A DNA stretch of 64,000 bases, from NCBI RefSeq assembly GCF_027531815.1, contig NZ_JAPZSK010000002.1, positions 124,001 to 188,000 on the forward strand, in the 5' to 3' direction. The position numbers and the translations under genes are program-made. Shown here piece by piece: positions 8,927-17,857 of this stretch. Within the stretch, counting starts at the first letter, position 1; each line of letters starts with the position of its first letter. The notes under the pieces are model-generated. The model ran no database searches, was not told the DNA's origin, and worked only from the letters and a program-made list of their open reading frames with translations. This stretch comes from Gemmatimonas sp. (GTDB taxonomy: Bacteria; Gemmatimonadota; Gemmatimonadetes; Gemmatimonadales; Gemmatimonadaceae).

Positions 8927-9663
8927 ATCCGATGCTGAAGGACCCTGTGGTGTCACCGCCCGCCGCCGGGGTCACGGGCGTGGCGTTCGGCGACAACGAA
9001 CGGCTGGCGGCGCAGAAGGCGACGCGAGAGCGGCCGTCGCCGGCGTCCCCGCCGGCGGTACGCAAGGCGCCCGTGCGCTACGCGCGCAAGCAGTACTGGA
9101 ACGAGCCGACGATGACCTGGTGGGAGAAGGCGTATCTCCCGGAGGTGCTGCGTGGACTGGCCATTACCACCGGAATCTTTCTGCGGAACATGGGAAAGTG
9201 GCTGACCGGTCGAAAGGGCGCGGTCACGACCTACTATCCCGAAGAGAAGCGCGTCGATTTCGCGCCGCGGAACCGAGGCAAGCACATTCTCACGCAGCGC
9301 CCTGACGGATCGCCGCAGTGCATCGCGTGCAACATGTGCGCCACCGTGTGTCCGGCCAAGGTAATCGAGATCGAGGCCGGTTTCGATCCCAACGATCCCG
9401 CGCACCCCAAGTACCCGGTGCGCTTCGAGATCGACTACTCGCGCTGCGTGTTTTGCGGCATGTGCGTGGAGGCGTGCCCGGAGGATGCCATCCGCATGCA
9501 GGAGGATGTGCCCGATCTCGTGTCGGACAACCGTTACGAGATGTGGATGACGATGGATGAGATGCTGACCTGGAGGCCGCAGCAGGACGTGGCGAAACCC
9601 TATCCGCCCAAGCCCGTGCCGTTGACACTCGGGGAAAGCGTGAAGCGAGGACGCGGACAATAG
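8923..9663 (+). CDS. nuoI: NADH-quinone oxidoreductase subunit I (clusters N6a/N6b) with N-terminal extension
   Basis: 246 residues carrying two ferredoxin-type [4Fe-4S] clusters. Motif one is C133, C136, C139, C143 (CIACNMCATVCP). Motif two is C175, C178, C181, C185 (CVFCGMCVEACP). The start is GTG 8923, backed by a strong GGAGG 6 nt upstream and a GTGA overlap with nuoH. The protein has roughly 60 extra N-terminal residues, basic and Pro/Ala-rich, compared with the usual ~180-residue NuoI. Confidence 0.95.
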   Translation: MNPMLKDPVVSPPAAGVTGVAFGDNERLAAQKATRERPSPASPPAVRKAPVRYARKQYWNEPTMTWWEKAYLPEVLRGLAITTGIFLRNMGKWLTGRKGAVTTYYPEEKRVDFAPRNRGKHILTQRPDGSPQCIACNMCATVCPAKVIEIEAGFDPNDPAHPKYPVRFEIDYSRCVFCGMCVEACPEDAIRMQEDVPDLVSDNRYEMWMTMDEMLTWRPQQDVAKPYPPKPVPLTLGESVKRGRGQ

Positions 9664-9668
9664 ACGCC

Positions 9669-10163
9669 GTGGCCCTTGCCCTGTTCGGGCTCGTCTCGTT
9701 GGGGGCGGCGGCGTCGATGTTGTTCCTGCGCGAACCGATGCGCGTGGCGCTCGCCCTCATTACGTCCATGACGGCGCTCGGCGCCGTGTACGGACTCATG
9801 GGTGTCCACTTCATCGCGGCCTTCCAGGTGCTCATCTACGTCGGCGCGGTGATGGTGTTCATGGTGTACGTCATCATGCTGCTTGAGGTCAAGGAAGCGC
9901 CCGGCAGCAGGCGCTTCTCGTCGCTGGCCGTCCCGGGCGCCGTGGTGGGTGTCCTGCTGGCTGCGGCGCTTGGCGTGGTCATGCTGCGTGGCGTCAGCGC
10001 GGCCTCGCCGGCGCGAGGCGGCGAAACGTTCAACCTCGTGCAGTTCTCCTCGGTCTTCTTGTCGCAGTACTGGCTGGTGTTCGAACTCACCACGGTGTTT
10101 CTCGTGGGAGCCATCGTGGCCGCCCTCGCGGTGGTGAATGTCAGTCGTCGGCGACAGGGGTGA
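9669..10163 (+). CDS. nuoJ: NADH-quinone oxidoreductase subunit J
   Basis: 164 residues with five hydrophobic helices. Family motif: AAFQVLIYVGAVMVFMVYVIMLLE, the helix with the pi-bulge implicated in proton-path gating. GTG start at 9669, 5 nt after nuoI. The C-terminal helix ends in VVNVSRRRQG, and its stop overlaps the start region of nuoK. Confidence 0.94.
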   Translation: MALALFGLVSLGAAASMLFLREPMRVALALITSMTALGAVYGLMGVHFIAAFQVLIYVGAVMVFMVYVIMLLEVKEAPGSRRFSSLAVPGAVVGVLLAAALGVVMLRGVSAASPARGGETFNLVQFSSVFLSQYWLVFELTTVFLVGAIVAALAVVNVSRRRQG

Positions 10164-10165
10164 GC

Positions 10166-10468
10166 ATGGACCAGTCGTCGTTTCTCCTCGCCATTGCCGG
10201 CGGATTGTTCACGATCGGGCTGCTCGGGGTCGTGATTCGTCGCAATGCGCTGGTGATGCTCATGTGCATGGAACTCATGCTCAACGGCGTCAACCTGACC
10301 CTCGTGACCTTCTCGCAGCAGCGCGGCGATGCCGCGGGCGCGGTCATGGTGTTTCTCACTTTCGTGGTCGCCACCGCCGAGGTGGCCCTCGCCATTCCCA
10401 TCGTGTTGCTGCTGGTGAAACACGCCCGGTCGCTCGACGTGGACCGCTACTCCGAGCTCAAGGGCTAG
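10166..10468 (+). CDS. nuoK: NADH-quinone oxidoreductase subunit K
   Basis: 100-residue three-helix membrane subunit. The conserved intramembrane Glu residues lie in CMELMLNGVNL and VATAEVALAI. ATG 10166 has AGGGG 5 nt upstream. GTG 10160, two codons earlier, would give a GTGA overlap with nuoJ and cannot be excluded. It is followed 6 nt later by nuoL. Confidence 0.94.
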   Translation: MDQSSFLLAIAGGLFTIGLLGVVIRRNALVMLMCMELMLNGVNLTLVTFSQQRGDAAGAVMVFLTFVVATAEVALAIPIVLLLVKHARSLDVDRYSELKG

Positions 10469-10474
10469 CCGCGC

Positions 10475-12370
10475 ATGACCAACCCGTTGGCGCTCATCGC
10501 GCTCCTCCCCCTCCTGGGTTTCCTGCTCAACGGCACCTTCGCCACCGCCCTCGGCGGCAACCGCTTTTCCCACAAGATTGCTGCCGCCATCGGGTGTGCC
10601 ATGCCGATCGCGGCCTTTGCCCTCACCATCCAGGCCTTCCTCACGCTGCAGGGCGGAGGCTACGAGCCCCTGGTGGCACCGCTCTACCGCTGGGCGCTGG
10701 TGGGCGATCACCATTTCGACATCACGTTCTACTTCGATCGTCTGTCGGCGATCATGACGCTCGTCGTCACGGGTGTGGGATCGGTCATCCACATCTATTC
10801 CACGGGTTACATGCACGACGACAAGAGCTTCGGGCGCTTCATGGCGTACCTGAATCTCTTCCTGTTCTTCATGCTGCTGCTGGTCCTCGGGCGTTCCCTG
10901 CTGGTGCTGTTCGTCGGGTGGGAGGGCGTTGGCCTCGCGTCCTATCTGCTCATCGGGTTCTGGTTCGACGAAGCGGCGAATGCCGCGGCCGGTCGCAAGG
11001 CGTTCATCACCAATCGCATCGGCGACGCCGGCTTCCTGCTTGGCATGTTCCTGCTGTATCGCGCCTTCGGCACGCTCGACATGGACACCATCACCATGGC
11101 GTTGGCGGCGGGGCAGGGGGCCATGGTGCCGGTGGGGCTCGTGGGGCTCTTTCTGTTCATCGGCGCCACCGGCAAGTCGGCCCAGATTCCACTGTACGTG
11201 TGGCTTCCGGACGCCATGGCCGGCCCCACACCCGTCTCGGCGCTCATTCACGCCGCCACGATGGTCACGGCCGGGGTCTACCTCGTGGCCCGCATGTCGG
11301 GGCTGTACCTGATGGCCCCCGATGTCTCGCAGCTCATGGCGGTGGTCGGCGTGCTCACGGCGTTCTTTGCCGCCACGATCGCTCTGGTACAGACCGACAT
11401 CAAGAAGGTGCTCGCCTACTCCACCGTGTCGCAGCTGGGCTTCATGTTCGTGGCCCTCGGGGTCGGGGCATACGGCGTGGCCATCTTCCACGTGGTCACG
11501 CACGCCTTCTTCAAGGCCTGCCTCTTTCTCGGGGCCGGTAGCGTCATTCATGCCCTCGGTGGCGAACAGGACATCCGCAAGATGGGCGGTCTGCGCACGC
11601 GCATCCCGATCACCTTCTGGACGTTCCTCATCGCTACCGCCGCCATAGCCGGCGTTCCGGGGCTCGCCGGGTTCTTCTCCAAGGATGAAATCCTCTGGTT
11701 TGCCCTGGCGAGCAAGCGCGGTGGTGCGCCGTGGCTGTGGGGCATGGGCGCTGTCACAGCGTTTCTTACCGCATTCTACATGACCCGCCTGCTGTGGCTC
11801 ACCTTCTTCGGCGCGTCACGCATGAGCCATGAGGTGGAGCATCACGTTCATGAATCGCCCCTGTCCATGACGGGCGTGCTGGGCGTGCTCGCGCTGCTGT
11901 CGATCGGGGGCGGCTACATCGGCATCCCCCACTTCCTCGAGCCCATCATTCCCCTCCCGCCCGTCGCGGCCTCGCTGGCGCAGTACCACACCCCGCTGCT
12001 GTACGGATCCGCCGTGATTGCCTTTGCCGGCGTCGGGCTGGCGGTCTGGCTGTACGGCGGGCCGGCGTCTCGCGCGGACCGGCTGGCCCGCAGCGCCGGG
12101 CCCGTGTACCGGGTGCTCGAGGGCAAGTACTTCGTCGATGAACTCTACGCTGCTCTATTCGTGCGACCGCTCGCGTGGGTGTCCGAACATGTCTTCCTGC
12201 GGATTGGCGACCGGATGATCATTGACGGCACACTCAATGGGCTCGCCGCGTTCGCCCAGCGATCCGCGGGGTGGTTGGGGCGCGTCCAAACCGGAAGCCT
12301 GCAGCTGTACGCGCTGCTGGTGATGCTGGGCATGGTGGGCGCCCTGCTCTGGAGCTGGCGTCATGTCTGA
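10475..12370 (+). CDS. nuoL: NADH-quinone oxidoreductase subunit L (antiporter-like)
   Basis: 631 residues, the distal Mrp antiporter-like proton-pumping subunit with the long lateral helix at the C-terminus. Seen: FYFDRLSAIMTLVV, LFVGWEGVGLASYLLIGFW (pump-site Glu), KSAQIPLYVWLPDAMAGPTPVSALIHAATMVTAGVYL (essential Lys and His), DIKKVLAYSTVSQLGFM and GFFSKDEIL. About 16 hydrophobic segments. The stop overlaps the nuoM start by 8 nt. Confidence 0.97.
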   Translation: MTNPLALIALLPLLGFLLNGTFATALGGNRFSHKIAAAIGCAMPIAAFALTIQAFLTLQGGGYEPLVAPLYRWALVGDHHFDITFYFDRLSAIMTLVVTGVGSVIHIYSTGYMHDDKSFGRFMAYLNLFLFFMLLLVLGRSLLVLFVGWEGVGLASYLLIGFWFDEAANAAAGRKAFITNRIGDAGFLLGMFLLYRAFGTLDMDTITMALAAGQGAMVPVGLVGLFLFIGATGKSAQIPLYVWLPDAMAGPTPVSALIHAATMVTAGVYLVARMSGLYLMAPDVSQLMAVVGVLTAFFAATIALVQTDIKKVLAYSTVSQLGFMFVALGVGAYGVAIFHVVTHAFFKACLFLGAGSVIHALGGEQDIRKMGGLRTRIPITFWTFLIATAAIAGVPGLAGFFSKDEILWFALASKRGGAPWLWGMGAVTAFLTAFYMTRLLWLTFFGASRMSHEVEHHVHESPLSMTGVLGVLALLSIGGGYIGIPHFLEPIIPLPPVAASLAQYHTPLLYGSAVIAFAGVGLAVWLYGGPASRADRLARSAGPVYRVLEGKYFVDELYAALFVRPLAWVSEHVFLRIGDRMIIDGTLNGLAAFAQRSAGWLGRVQTGSLQLYALLVMLGMVGALLWSWRHV

Positions 12371-13898
12371 TGCCGTGCTGCTCAACCTGGTGCTCGTCCT
12401 GCCGGTCGTGGGCGCGGCGCTACTGACGCTGGTGCGCCGCAACGCCGAGGCCGTGCGCGTCACCACCACGGCCATCATGACCGTGCAGTTCGCGCTGGCG
12501 GCCGTGCTGTACCTGCATTTCGACGGCACGATGGCCGGCCTTCAGGCCGGGACGAGCATCCCGTGGATTCCGCAGTGGGGGGTCTCGTACGCCGTGGGGC
12601 TCGACGGGGTCAACATTCTGCTCGTGCTGCTCACGGCGTTTCTCGGCCCGCTTGTCGTTCTCGGTGCCTGGACCGCCATCAAGAAGGACGTGGCACTGTT
12701 CCACGTGAATGTGCTGCTGCTGCAGTTCGCCATGATGGGAGCCTTCCTGGCGCAGGATCTCTTCCTGTTCTATCTGTTCTGGGAAGCGATGCTCATCCCC
12801 ATGTTCCTCATCATTGGGATCTGGGGTGGTGCCCGGCGCAGTTACGCCACGGTGAAGTTCGTGCTGTACACGGCCTTCGGCTCCATCCTCATGCTGGCGG
12901 CGGTGATTTACCTCGTGTGGTCGCTGCAGCAGGCCGGGGCCGCGCCTTCCTTTGCCTTCGCCGATCTGGTGCAGGCGCGTCTGCCGCTCGAGGTGCAGAC
13001 CACGTTGCTCGCTGCGTTCGCGCTCAGCTTCGCGATCAAGGTGCCCATGGTGCCGCTTCACACCTGGTTGCCAGACGCGCACGTCGAGGCGCCCACGCCC
13101 GGCTCGGTGATCCTCGCCGGCGTGCTGCTCAAGATGGGCACGTACGGCTTCATGAAGCTCGGCTTCCCGCTGTTCCCTGACGCCACGCGGGTGTTCACGC
13201 CGGTGCTCATGACACTCTCCGTGGTGAGCATCGTGTACGGCGCGTGTCTGGCGCTCGTGCAGCAGGACATCAAGAAGATCATTGCCTACTCGTCCATCAG
13301 TCACCTGGGGTATGTGATGCTCGGGCTGCTCAGCCTCGATTTGGCGGGTATTCAAGGCGCGGTGGTGCAGATGGTGAGTCACGGGCTGGTGGCTGCCGGC
13401 CTCTTCCTGCTCGTGGGCATGATCTACGAGCGTGGCCACACGCGGGAACTCTCCGCCTACGGTGGTCTGGCGCGACAGCTGCCGGTGTTCGGCGTCTTCT
13501 TCATCATCTTCACGCTGGCGTCGGTGGGGCTCCCCACCACCAGCGGGTTTACCGGCGAGTTCCTGGTGCTGCTGGGGGCCTTCACGGCGGCCTGGCCGCA
13601 GCATCTCGACGGCAACAACCTGCCGCTCGTGCTGTCCATGACGGCCGTGACCGGCGTCGTGCTTGGTGCGCTCTACATGCTGCGCTTCGCCCTCACCTTC
13701 GTCTTCGGTCCGGTGAAGGCACCGCACGGCGAACTCGCCGCGCTCACACTGCGCGAGAAGACCGTCCTCGGCATCCTCACGGTCGCGGTCTTCGCGCTTG
13801 GACTCTTCCCCGACGGACCGCTGCGCAAGACTGAGCTGGCCGCGCGGACCTTCCAGCAACTGGTCTCCACCTCCCGCCTGCCCGCCGATGCCCGGTAG
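12363..13898 (+). CDS. nuoM: NADH-quinone oxidoreductase subunit M (antiporter-like)
   Basis: 511 residues, second antiporter-like pump subunit, about 14 helices. Characteristic pieces: GLDGVNILLVLLTA, FYLFWEAMLIPMFLIIGIWGG (pump Glu), FAIKVPMVPLHTWLPDAHVEAPT and DIKKIIAYSSISHLGYVMLG. The ATG lies inside the last codons of nuoL, so the two are probably translationally coupled. It overlaps nuoN by 11 nt if nuoN starts at 13888. Confidence 0.97.
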   Translation: MSDAVLLNLVLVLPVVGAALLTLVRRNAEAVRVTTTAIMTVQFALAAVLYLHFDGTMAGLQAGTSIPWIPQWGVSYAVGLDGVNILLVLLTAFLGPLVVLGAWTAIKKDVALFHVNVLLLQFAMMGAFLAQDLFLFYLFWEAMLIPMFLIIGIWGGARRSYATVKFVLYTAFGSILMLAAVIYLVWSLQQAGAAPSFAFADLVQARLPLEVQTTLLAAFALSFAIKVPMVPLHTWLPDAHVEAPTPGSVILAGVLLKMGTYGFMKLGFPLFPDATRVFTPVLMTLSVVSIVYGACLALVQQDIKKIIAYSSISHLGYVMLGLLSLDLAGIQGAVVQMVSHGLVAAGLFLLVGMIYERGHTRELSAYGGLARQLPVFGVFFIIFTLASVGLPTTSGFTGEFLVLLGAFTAAWPQHLDGNNLPLVLSMTAVTGVVLGALYMLRFALTFVFGPVKAPHGELAALTLREKTVLGILTVAVFALGLFPDGPLRKTELAARTFQQLVSTSRLPADAR

Positions 13899-15288
13899 TG
13901 AGGCGCTTCGTGCCATGCTCCCCGAGCACCTGCTGCTCGGCGGGCTTGTTCTGCTCATCGTGGTGTCCATGGTGCGCGGCGCGCGCACCCTTGCGCGGCC
14001 ATTGGCCATTGGCGCAGTTGGTGCTGCCGCGGCGGCCGCGTTCTGGCTTGCGGCATCGGGGCTCACATCCGAACCCTTCCCCGGGCACTTTCTCGTTTCG
14101 CCGGTCGTGCTGGTCATCAAGGGCGCCCTCCTGGCCCTCGCGCTCCCGGTGCTGCTCATGGGGCGGTACGACTTCGCCGATGACAACGCAGGGGCCGTGG
14201 AGTTTCCCATGCTCCTGGTGGCCTCGCTGTACGGGCTGAGTCTGCTGCCGTCGGCGACGAGCTTTCTGGTGCTCTTCCTCGGATTGGAGATGATGTCCAT
14301 TCCGGTGTATGCGCTCATCGTGTTGGCATTCCGCCGCCCGCAGTCGGCCGAATCGGCACTTAAGTATCTGGTGCTCAGTGGTGCGGCCACGGCCACGCTG
14401 CTCATGGGGCTGTCGCTGGTCTACGGGGCCACGGGCGCCATGTCGCTGTCGGCGTTTGCGCTGGCGGCCGGCCAGACCGATCTGCTGGCCAAAACTGGCG
14501 TCGTGCTCGTGCTGCTGGCCCTGTTCCTCAAGGCCGCCGTCGTCCCGTTTCATGCATGGGCACCGGACACGTACGAAGGCGCGAGCGTGACCGTGACCGC
14601 CTACATGGCGACGCTGTCCAAGGCCGCAGTGCTGCTGGTCGCGGTGCAGCTCTTCGCCGGCGTTGAGGTGGGCGGTGCCCTCGTCGACGTGCTGGCCGTA
14701 CTGCCGCTGCTATCCATCGTGTGGGGCAACATTGCGGCCATTCGGCAAGGCAACCTGCGGCGCATGATTGCCTACTCGTCCATCGCGCACGCGGGATACC
14801 TCTTCTATGCGTTCCTGGGCAACAGCGAGGGGCGGCTCGAGGCCGTGACGTTCTATCTGGTCGTGTATGCGGCCGCCAACCTGCTCGCGTTTGCCGTCCT
14901 GCCCCCGGCCGCGGACGATGCCGCGCGTGACCAGATGGAAACGCTCGACGGGCTTTTTCATCGCAATCCGTGGGCCGCATCGCTGATGGCCGTGGCCATG
15001 CTGTCACTGGCAGGGCTGCCGCCGTTCCCGGGCTTCACGGCCAAGTTCCTCATCTTCAAGTCGGTCGTGGCCGCCGGCTACAGCACGTACGCGGTGCTGG
15101 GTCTCGTGGGCAGCTTCCTCGGCCTCTATTTCTACCTGCGCGTCATCCAGCGCATGTTCATGCTGCCCAGCACGGCCCCCGCTTCACCCGCAGACGGTGC
15201 GTTCGGCCCGCGAACCGCCGGCGTGCTCTGTCTCGCGGCCACGGCGCTGTTCATGATCGCGCCGGGCTGGGTTCTCGATCGCCTCTGA
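13888..15288 (+). CDS. nuoN: NADH-quinone oxidoreductase subunit N (antiporter-like)
   Basis: 466 residues, third antiporter-like pump subunit and last gene of the complex I operon. Visible: LVLFLGLEMMSIPVYALIVL, LFLKAAVVPFHAWAPDTYEGA (pump Lys), NLRRMIAYSSIAHAGYLFYAF and SLAGLPPFPGFTAKF. Two starts are possible: ATG 13888, overlapping nuoM, or ATG 13915. Neither has a strong Shine-Dalgarno. I use the longer one. The operon ends here with no obvious hairpin in the 72 nt before the malic enzyme. Confidence 0.95.
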   Translation: MPGSEALRAMLPEHLLLGGLVLLIVVSMVRGARTLARPLAIGAVGAAAAAAFWLAASGLTSEPFPGHFLVSPVVLVIKGALLALALPVLLMGRYDFADDNAGAVEFPMLLVASLYGLSLLPSATSFLVLFLGLEMMSIPVYALIVLAFRRPQSAESALKYLVLSGAATATLLMGLSLVYGATGAMSLSAFALAAGQTDLLAKTGVVLVLLALFLKAAVVPFHAWAPDTYEGASVTVTAYMATLSKAAVLLVAVQLFAGVEVGGALVDVLAVLPLLSIVWGNIAAIRQGNLRRMIAYSSIAHAGYLFYAFLGNSEGRLEAVTFYLVVYAAANLLAFAVLPPAADDAARDQMETLDGLFHRNPWAASLMAVAMLSLAGLPPFPGFTAKFLIFKSVVAAGYSTYAVLGLVGSFLGLYFYLRVIQRMFMLPSTAPASPADGAFGPRTAGVLCLAATALFMIAPGWVLDRL

Positions 15289-15360
15289 GCCCTCACGCCC
15301 CCTCGCTGCGTCGAGCGGGCGTCCGCATGGTTCTTCACCACCGATCTTCCGGCACTCCCC

Positions 15361-17001
15361 GTGACCGAACTTCCAGCTGTCAAGCGCGGCGCCGCGCTGC
15401 TCAACGACCCCGAGCTCAACAAGGGAACGGCCTTTACCGAAGCCGAGCGTTCAGCGCTTGGTCTGCGTGGGTTGCTGCCGCCCCGCGTCATGACGCAGCA
15501 CGAACAGCTCGAGCGCTTCCTCCCCGGTGTACGCTCGCGCCCCACGCCGCTCGATCAGTACGCGTATCTCGTCGGCCTGCACGATCGCAACGTCACCCTG
15601 TTCTACCGCCTCGTGATGGATCATCTCGAGGAGATGATGCCCATCCTGTACACCCCGACCGTGGGGCAGGCCTGTCAGGAGTTCGGCCGCATCTTCCGCA
15701 GGAGTCGAGGCCTGTTCGTCACTGCCGACGACGCGGGCCGGGTGCGTGAGGTGCTGGCCAATTGGCCGCACGACGACGTGCGCATGATCGTGGTGACCGA
15801 TGGCGAACGCATTCTTGGTCTTGGTGATCTCGGTGCCAACGGCATGGGCATTCCCATTGGCAAGCTCACGCTCTACACCGCGTGCGCCGGCGTGCCGCCC
15901 AAACAGTGCCTGCCCATCACCATCGACGTGGGCACCGACAACACACACTTGCGCGAGAGCGCGTCGTACATGGGACTCCGCCAGCCGCGGTTGCGCGGCG
16001 CCGCGTATGATGCGCTGCTCGACGAGTTCGTGGAGGCGGTGCAGGAGCGGTTTCCACAAGTCTGCCTGCAGTTCGAGGACTTCGGTAACCACAATGCGTT
16101 CACGCTGCTCGACAAGTGGCGTGACCGCATGTGCACCTTCAACGACGACATCCAGGGAACGGCCTCGGTCACCCTGGCCGGCCTCTACTCGGCGGCGCGC
16201 ATTACCGGCACGCCGATCACCGACATGCGTCTCCTCTTTCTCGGCGCGGGCGAGGCGGGCATCGGCATTGGCGACCTCGTGGTCGAAGCCATGACGGAAG
16301 AGGGGATCTCGTCGGCCGATGCGCACAGCCGGTGCTGGTTCATGGATTCGAAGGGGCTGGTGGTGAAGTCGCGCACCGATCTTGCCGTGCACAAGCAGCC
16401 GTACGCGCACGACCATCCGCCGGTGGCGTCGTTCCTCGAGGCGGTGGAGACGATCAAGCCGCATGCCATCATCGGTGTGTCGGGCATGCCGGGCACCTTC
16501 ACGGCGCCGGTGCTCGCCGCCATGGCGCGACACCACGCGCGTCCCATCGTGATGGCACTCTCCAACCCCACCTCGAAGGCCGAATGCACCGCCCGTGAGG
16601 CCTACGCCACCACGGACGGACGCGCCATCTTTGCCAGTGGCAGCCCGTTCGCTCCGGTGACCCACAAGGGACGCACCCACGTGCCAGGGCAGGGGAACAA
16701 CGCCTACATCTTCCCGGGCGTGGGCCTTGGCGTCATCGTGGCTGACTCGTCTCGCGTCACCGACGAAATGTTCGCGGCTGCCGCACGCACGCTCGCCTCC
16801 ACCGTGACCGAGGATGACCTCGCGATGGGGCGCATCTATCCGAGCTTGTCGCGTATTCGTGAGGTGTCACACGCCATTGCCGTGGAAGTGGCGCGTCTGG
16901 CGTACGAGCGCGGATTGGCCAGGGCCCCCATGCCGGAGAACCTCAGCGAAGCCGTGTCGGCGGCCATGTATCAGCCGGTCTATCCGGTGTACGCCGAGTA
17001 G
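15361..17001 (+). CDS. maeA: NAD-dependent malic enzyme
   Basis: 546 residues, oxidative decarboxylation of malate to pyruvate with NAD(P)H production. Motifs in order: MPILYTPTVGQACQEF (malic N domain), DGERILGLGDLGANGMGIPIGKL, the metal-binding FEDFGNHNAF and CTFNDDIQGTASVTLAGL, the nucleotide-binding GAGEAGIGIG, and the C-terminal MALSNPTSKAECTAREAY. Length and motifs match the large SfcA/MaeA type rather than the short or the fused MaeB type; NAD preference is inferred from that. GTG start at 15361. It may be co-transcribed with nuo. The last 59 nt overlap the 3' end of mobA on the other strand. Confidence 0.93.
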   Translation: MTELPAVKRGAALLNDPELNKGTAFTEAERSALGLRGLLPPRVMTQHEQLERFLPGVRSRPTPLDQYAYLVGLHDRNVTLFYRLVMDHLEEMMPILYTPTVGQACQEFGRIFRRSRGLFVTADDAGRVREVLANWPHDDVRMIVVTDGERILGLGDLGANGMGIPIGKLTLYTACAGVPPKQCLPITIDVGTDNTHLRESASYMGLRQPRLRGAAYDALLDEFVEAVQERFPQVCLQFEDFGNHNAFTLLDKWRDRMCTFNDDIQGTASVTLAGLYSAARITGTPITDMRLLFLGAGEAGIGIGDLVVEAMTEEGISSADAHSRCWFMDSKGLVVKSRTDLAVHKQPYAHDHPPVASFLEAVETIKPHAIIGVSGMPGTFTAPVLAAMARHHARPIVMALSNPTSKAECTAREAYATTDGRAIFASGSPFAPVTHKGRTHVPGQGNNAYIFPGVGLGVIVADSSRVTDEMFAAAARTLASTVTEDDLAMGRIYPSLSRIREVSHAIAVEVARLAYERGLARAPMPENLSEAVSAAMYQPVYPVYAE

Positions 17002-17608
17002 CGCTGCCTTCCGCGTGGAGTCGGGCCAGCTCGTCGAGCGTGTTCACATTGCGGAAGCTGGCCGACAGCTCGGGCGTCGGGAGCTCCTGAACCCGCAACG
17101 TCGTCCGCCAGGCGAGCATCGATCGGTGGCCGGCCGCGAGTTGCGCGTGAATCGTCGTGCAACAGCTGGTTCGTACGAGCAGAAAGAGATGTTGCGCTTG
17201 CGCGCCGTCGTGAGGAAAGGCGCCGTCGTGCTGCGGGCGCAGGGAGGCGGCAAGACGGCGCACGAGTGTGCGATCGAGTAACGGGGCATCGCCAGGGCAG
17301 CAGAAGATCCACGGCGTGCGGACGTGGGCAGCCGCACTGCCGAGTCCCCCCAGCGGCCCCAGCCCCTCGCAGGTATCGCGCACCACGTCGTGCCCGAACG
17401 CCGCATAGCGGTCGCGTTCGTGGTTGGCGCTGATGATCACCCGCCCCACCTGTGGTGCCAGACGATCGCGCACGTGCTGAACGAGCGGCAGGCCGTGCAG
17501 CAGCTGCAGGGGTTTCTCGAGCCCACCCATGCGCCGGGCACTCCCGCCGCAGAGGATGACTCCCGTGATGTCGCCCGCCGCTATTGGCATCGGCTGCGCT
17601 TCCGCCAC
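16943..17608 (-). CDS. mobA: Molybdenum cofactor guanylyltransferase
   Basis: About 221 residues. Attaches GMP to molybdopterin to make the MGD cofactor required by the formate dehydrogenase encoded just upstream. The nucleotidyltransferase signature is clear: GVILCGGSARRMGGLEKPL near residue 15-34, then ISANHERD, GPLGGL and CCPGDAPLLD. Start is GTG 17608 (3 nt after fdsD) or ATG 17590, which has GGAAG about 9 nt upstream. The C-terminus runs 59 nt into the malic enzyme on the opposite strand, so the two genes converge and overlap. Last gene of the fds operon. Confidence 0.9.
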   Translation of the reverse strand: MAEAQPMPIAAGDITGVILCGGSARRMGGLEKPLQLLHGLPLVQHVRDRLAPQVGRVIISANHERDRYAAFGHDVVRDTCEGLGPLGGLGSAAAHVRTPWIFCCPGDAPLLDRTLVRRLAASLRPQHDGAFPHDGAQAQHLFLLVRTSCCTTIHAQLAAGHRSMLAWRTTLRVQELPTPELSASFRNVNTLDELARLHAEGSATRRTPDRPADTWPPTRLR

Positions 17609-17611
17609 CGG

Positions 17612-17857
17612 CTAGCCGTCGTCCCGCCCGGTGGGCCTGAGCTGTGCGGCCGCCTTGATGACCAGTGGATGGAGCGGCACCGCCGACGGCAGCAACCCAT
17701 TCACCACCACCAGCAGGTCCTTCCGCATGGACGGAGGCCAGAACTTCACCAGATGCTCGCGTATGCCCTCCACCGCATCGTCCTCGGGGTACACCGCAAA
17801 GAACTGCGCGATCTGGTTGGCCATGCGCACGATCTCCTCATCCTGCATGCGACTCAT
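17612..17857 (-). CDS. fdsD: Formate dehydrogenase delta subunit
   Basis: 81 residues matching the FdsD family: VRMANQIAQFFAVYP, EGIREHLVKFWPPSMRKDL, then a hydrophobic VVVNGLLPSAVPLHPLV tail. FdsD is a small accessory subunit of the NAD-dependent, Mo-containing formate dehydrogenases. ATG 17857 overlaps the fdhD stop as ATGA. However, the AGGAGG that precedes it is only 1 nt away, so ATG 17848 (spacing 10) may be the real start. Confidence 0.9.
   Translation of the reverse strand: MSRMQDEEIVRMANQIAQFFAVYPEDDAVEGIREHLVKFWPPSMRKDLLVVVNGLLPSAVPLHPLVIKAAAQLRPTGRDDG

Noticed and set aside
9836-11551. 571-codon minus-strand open frame across nuoJ-nuoL
   Set aside because: Composition is that of an antisense frame (His, Glu, Gly rich) and the plus strand encodes conserved NuoJ, NuoK and NuoL.
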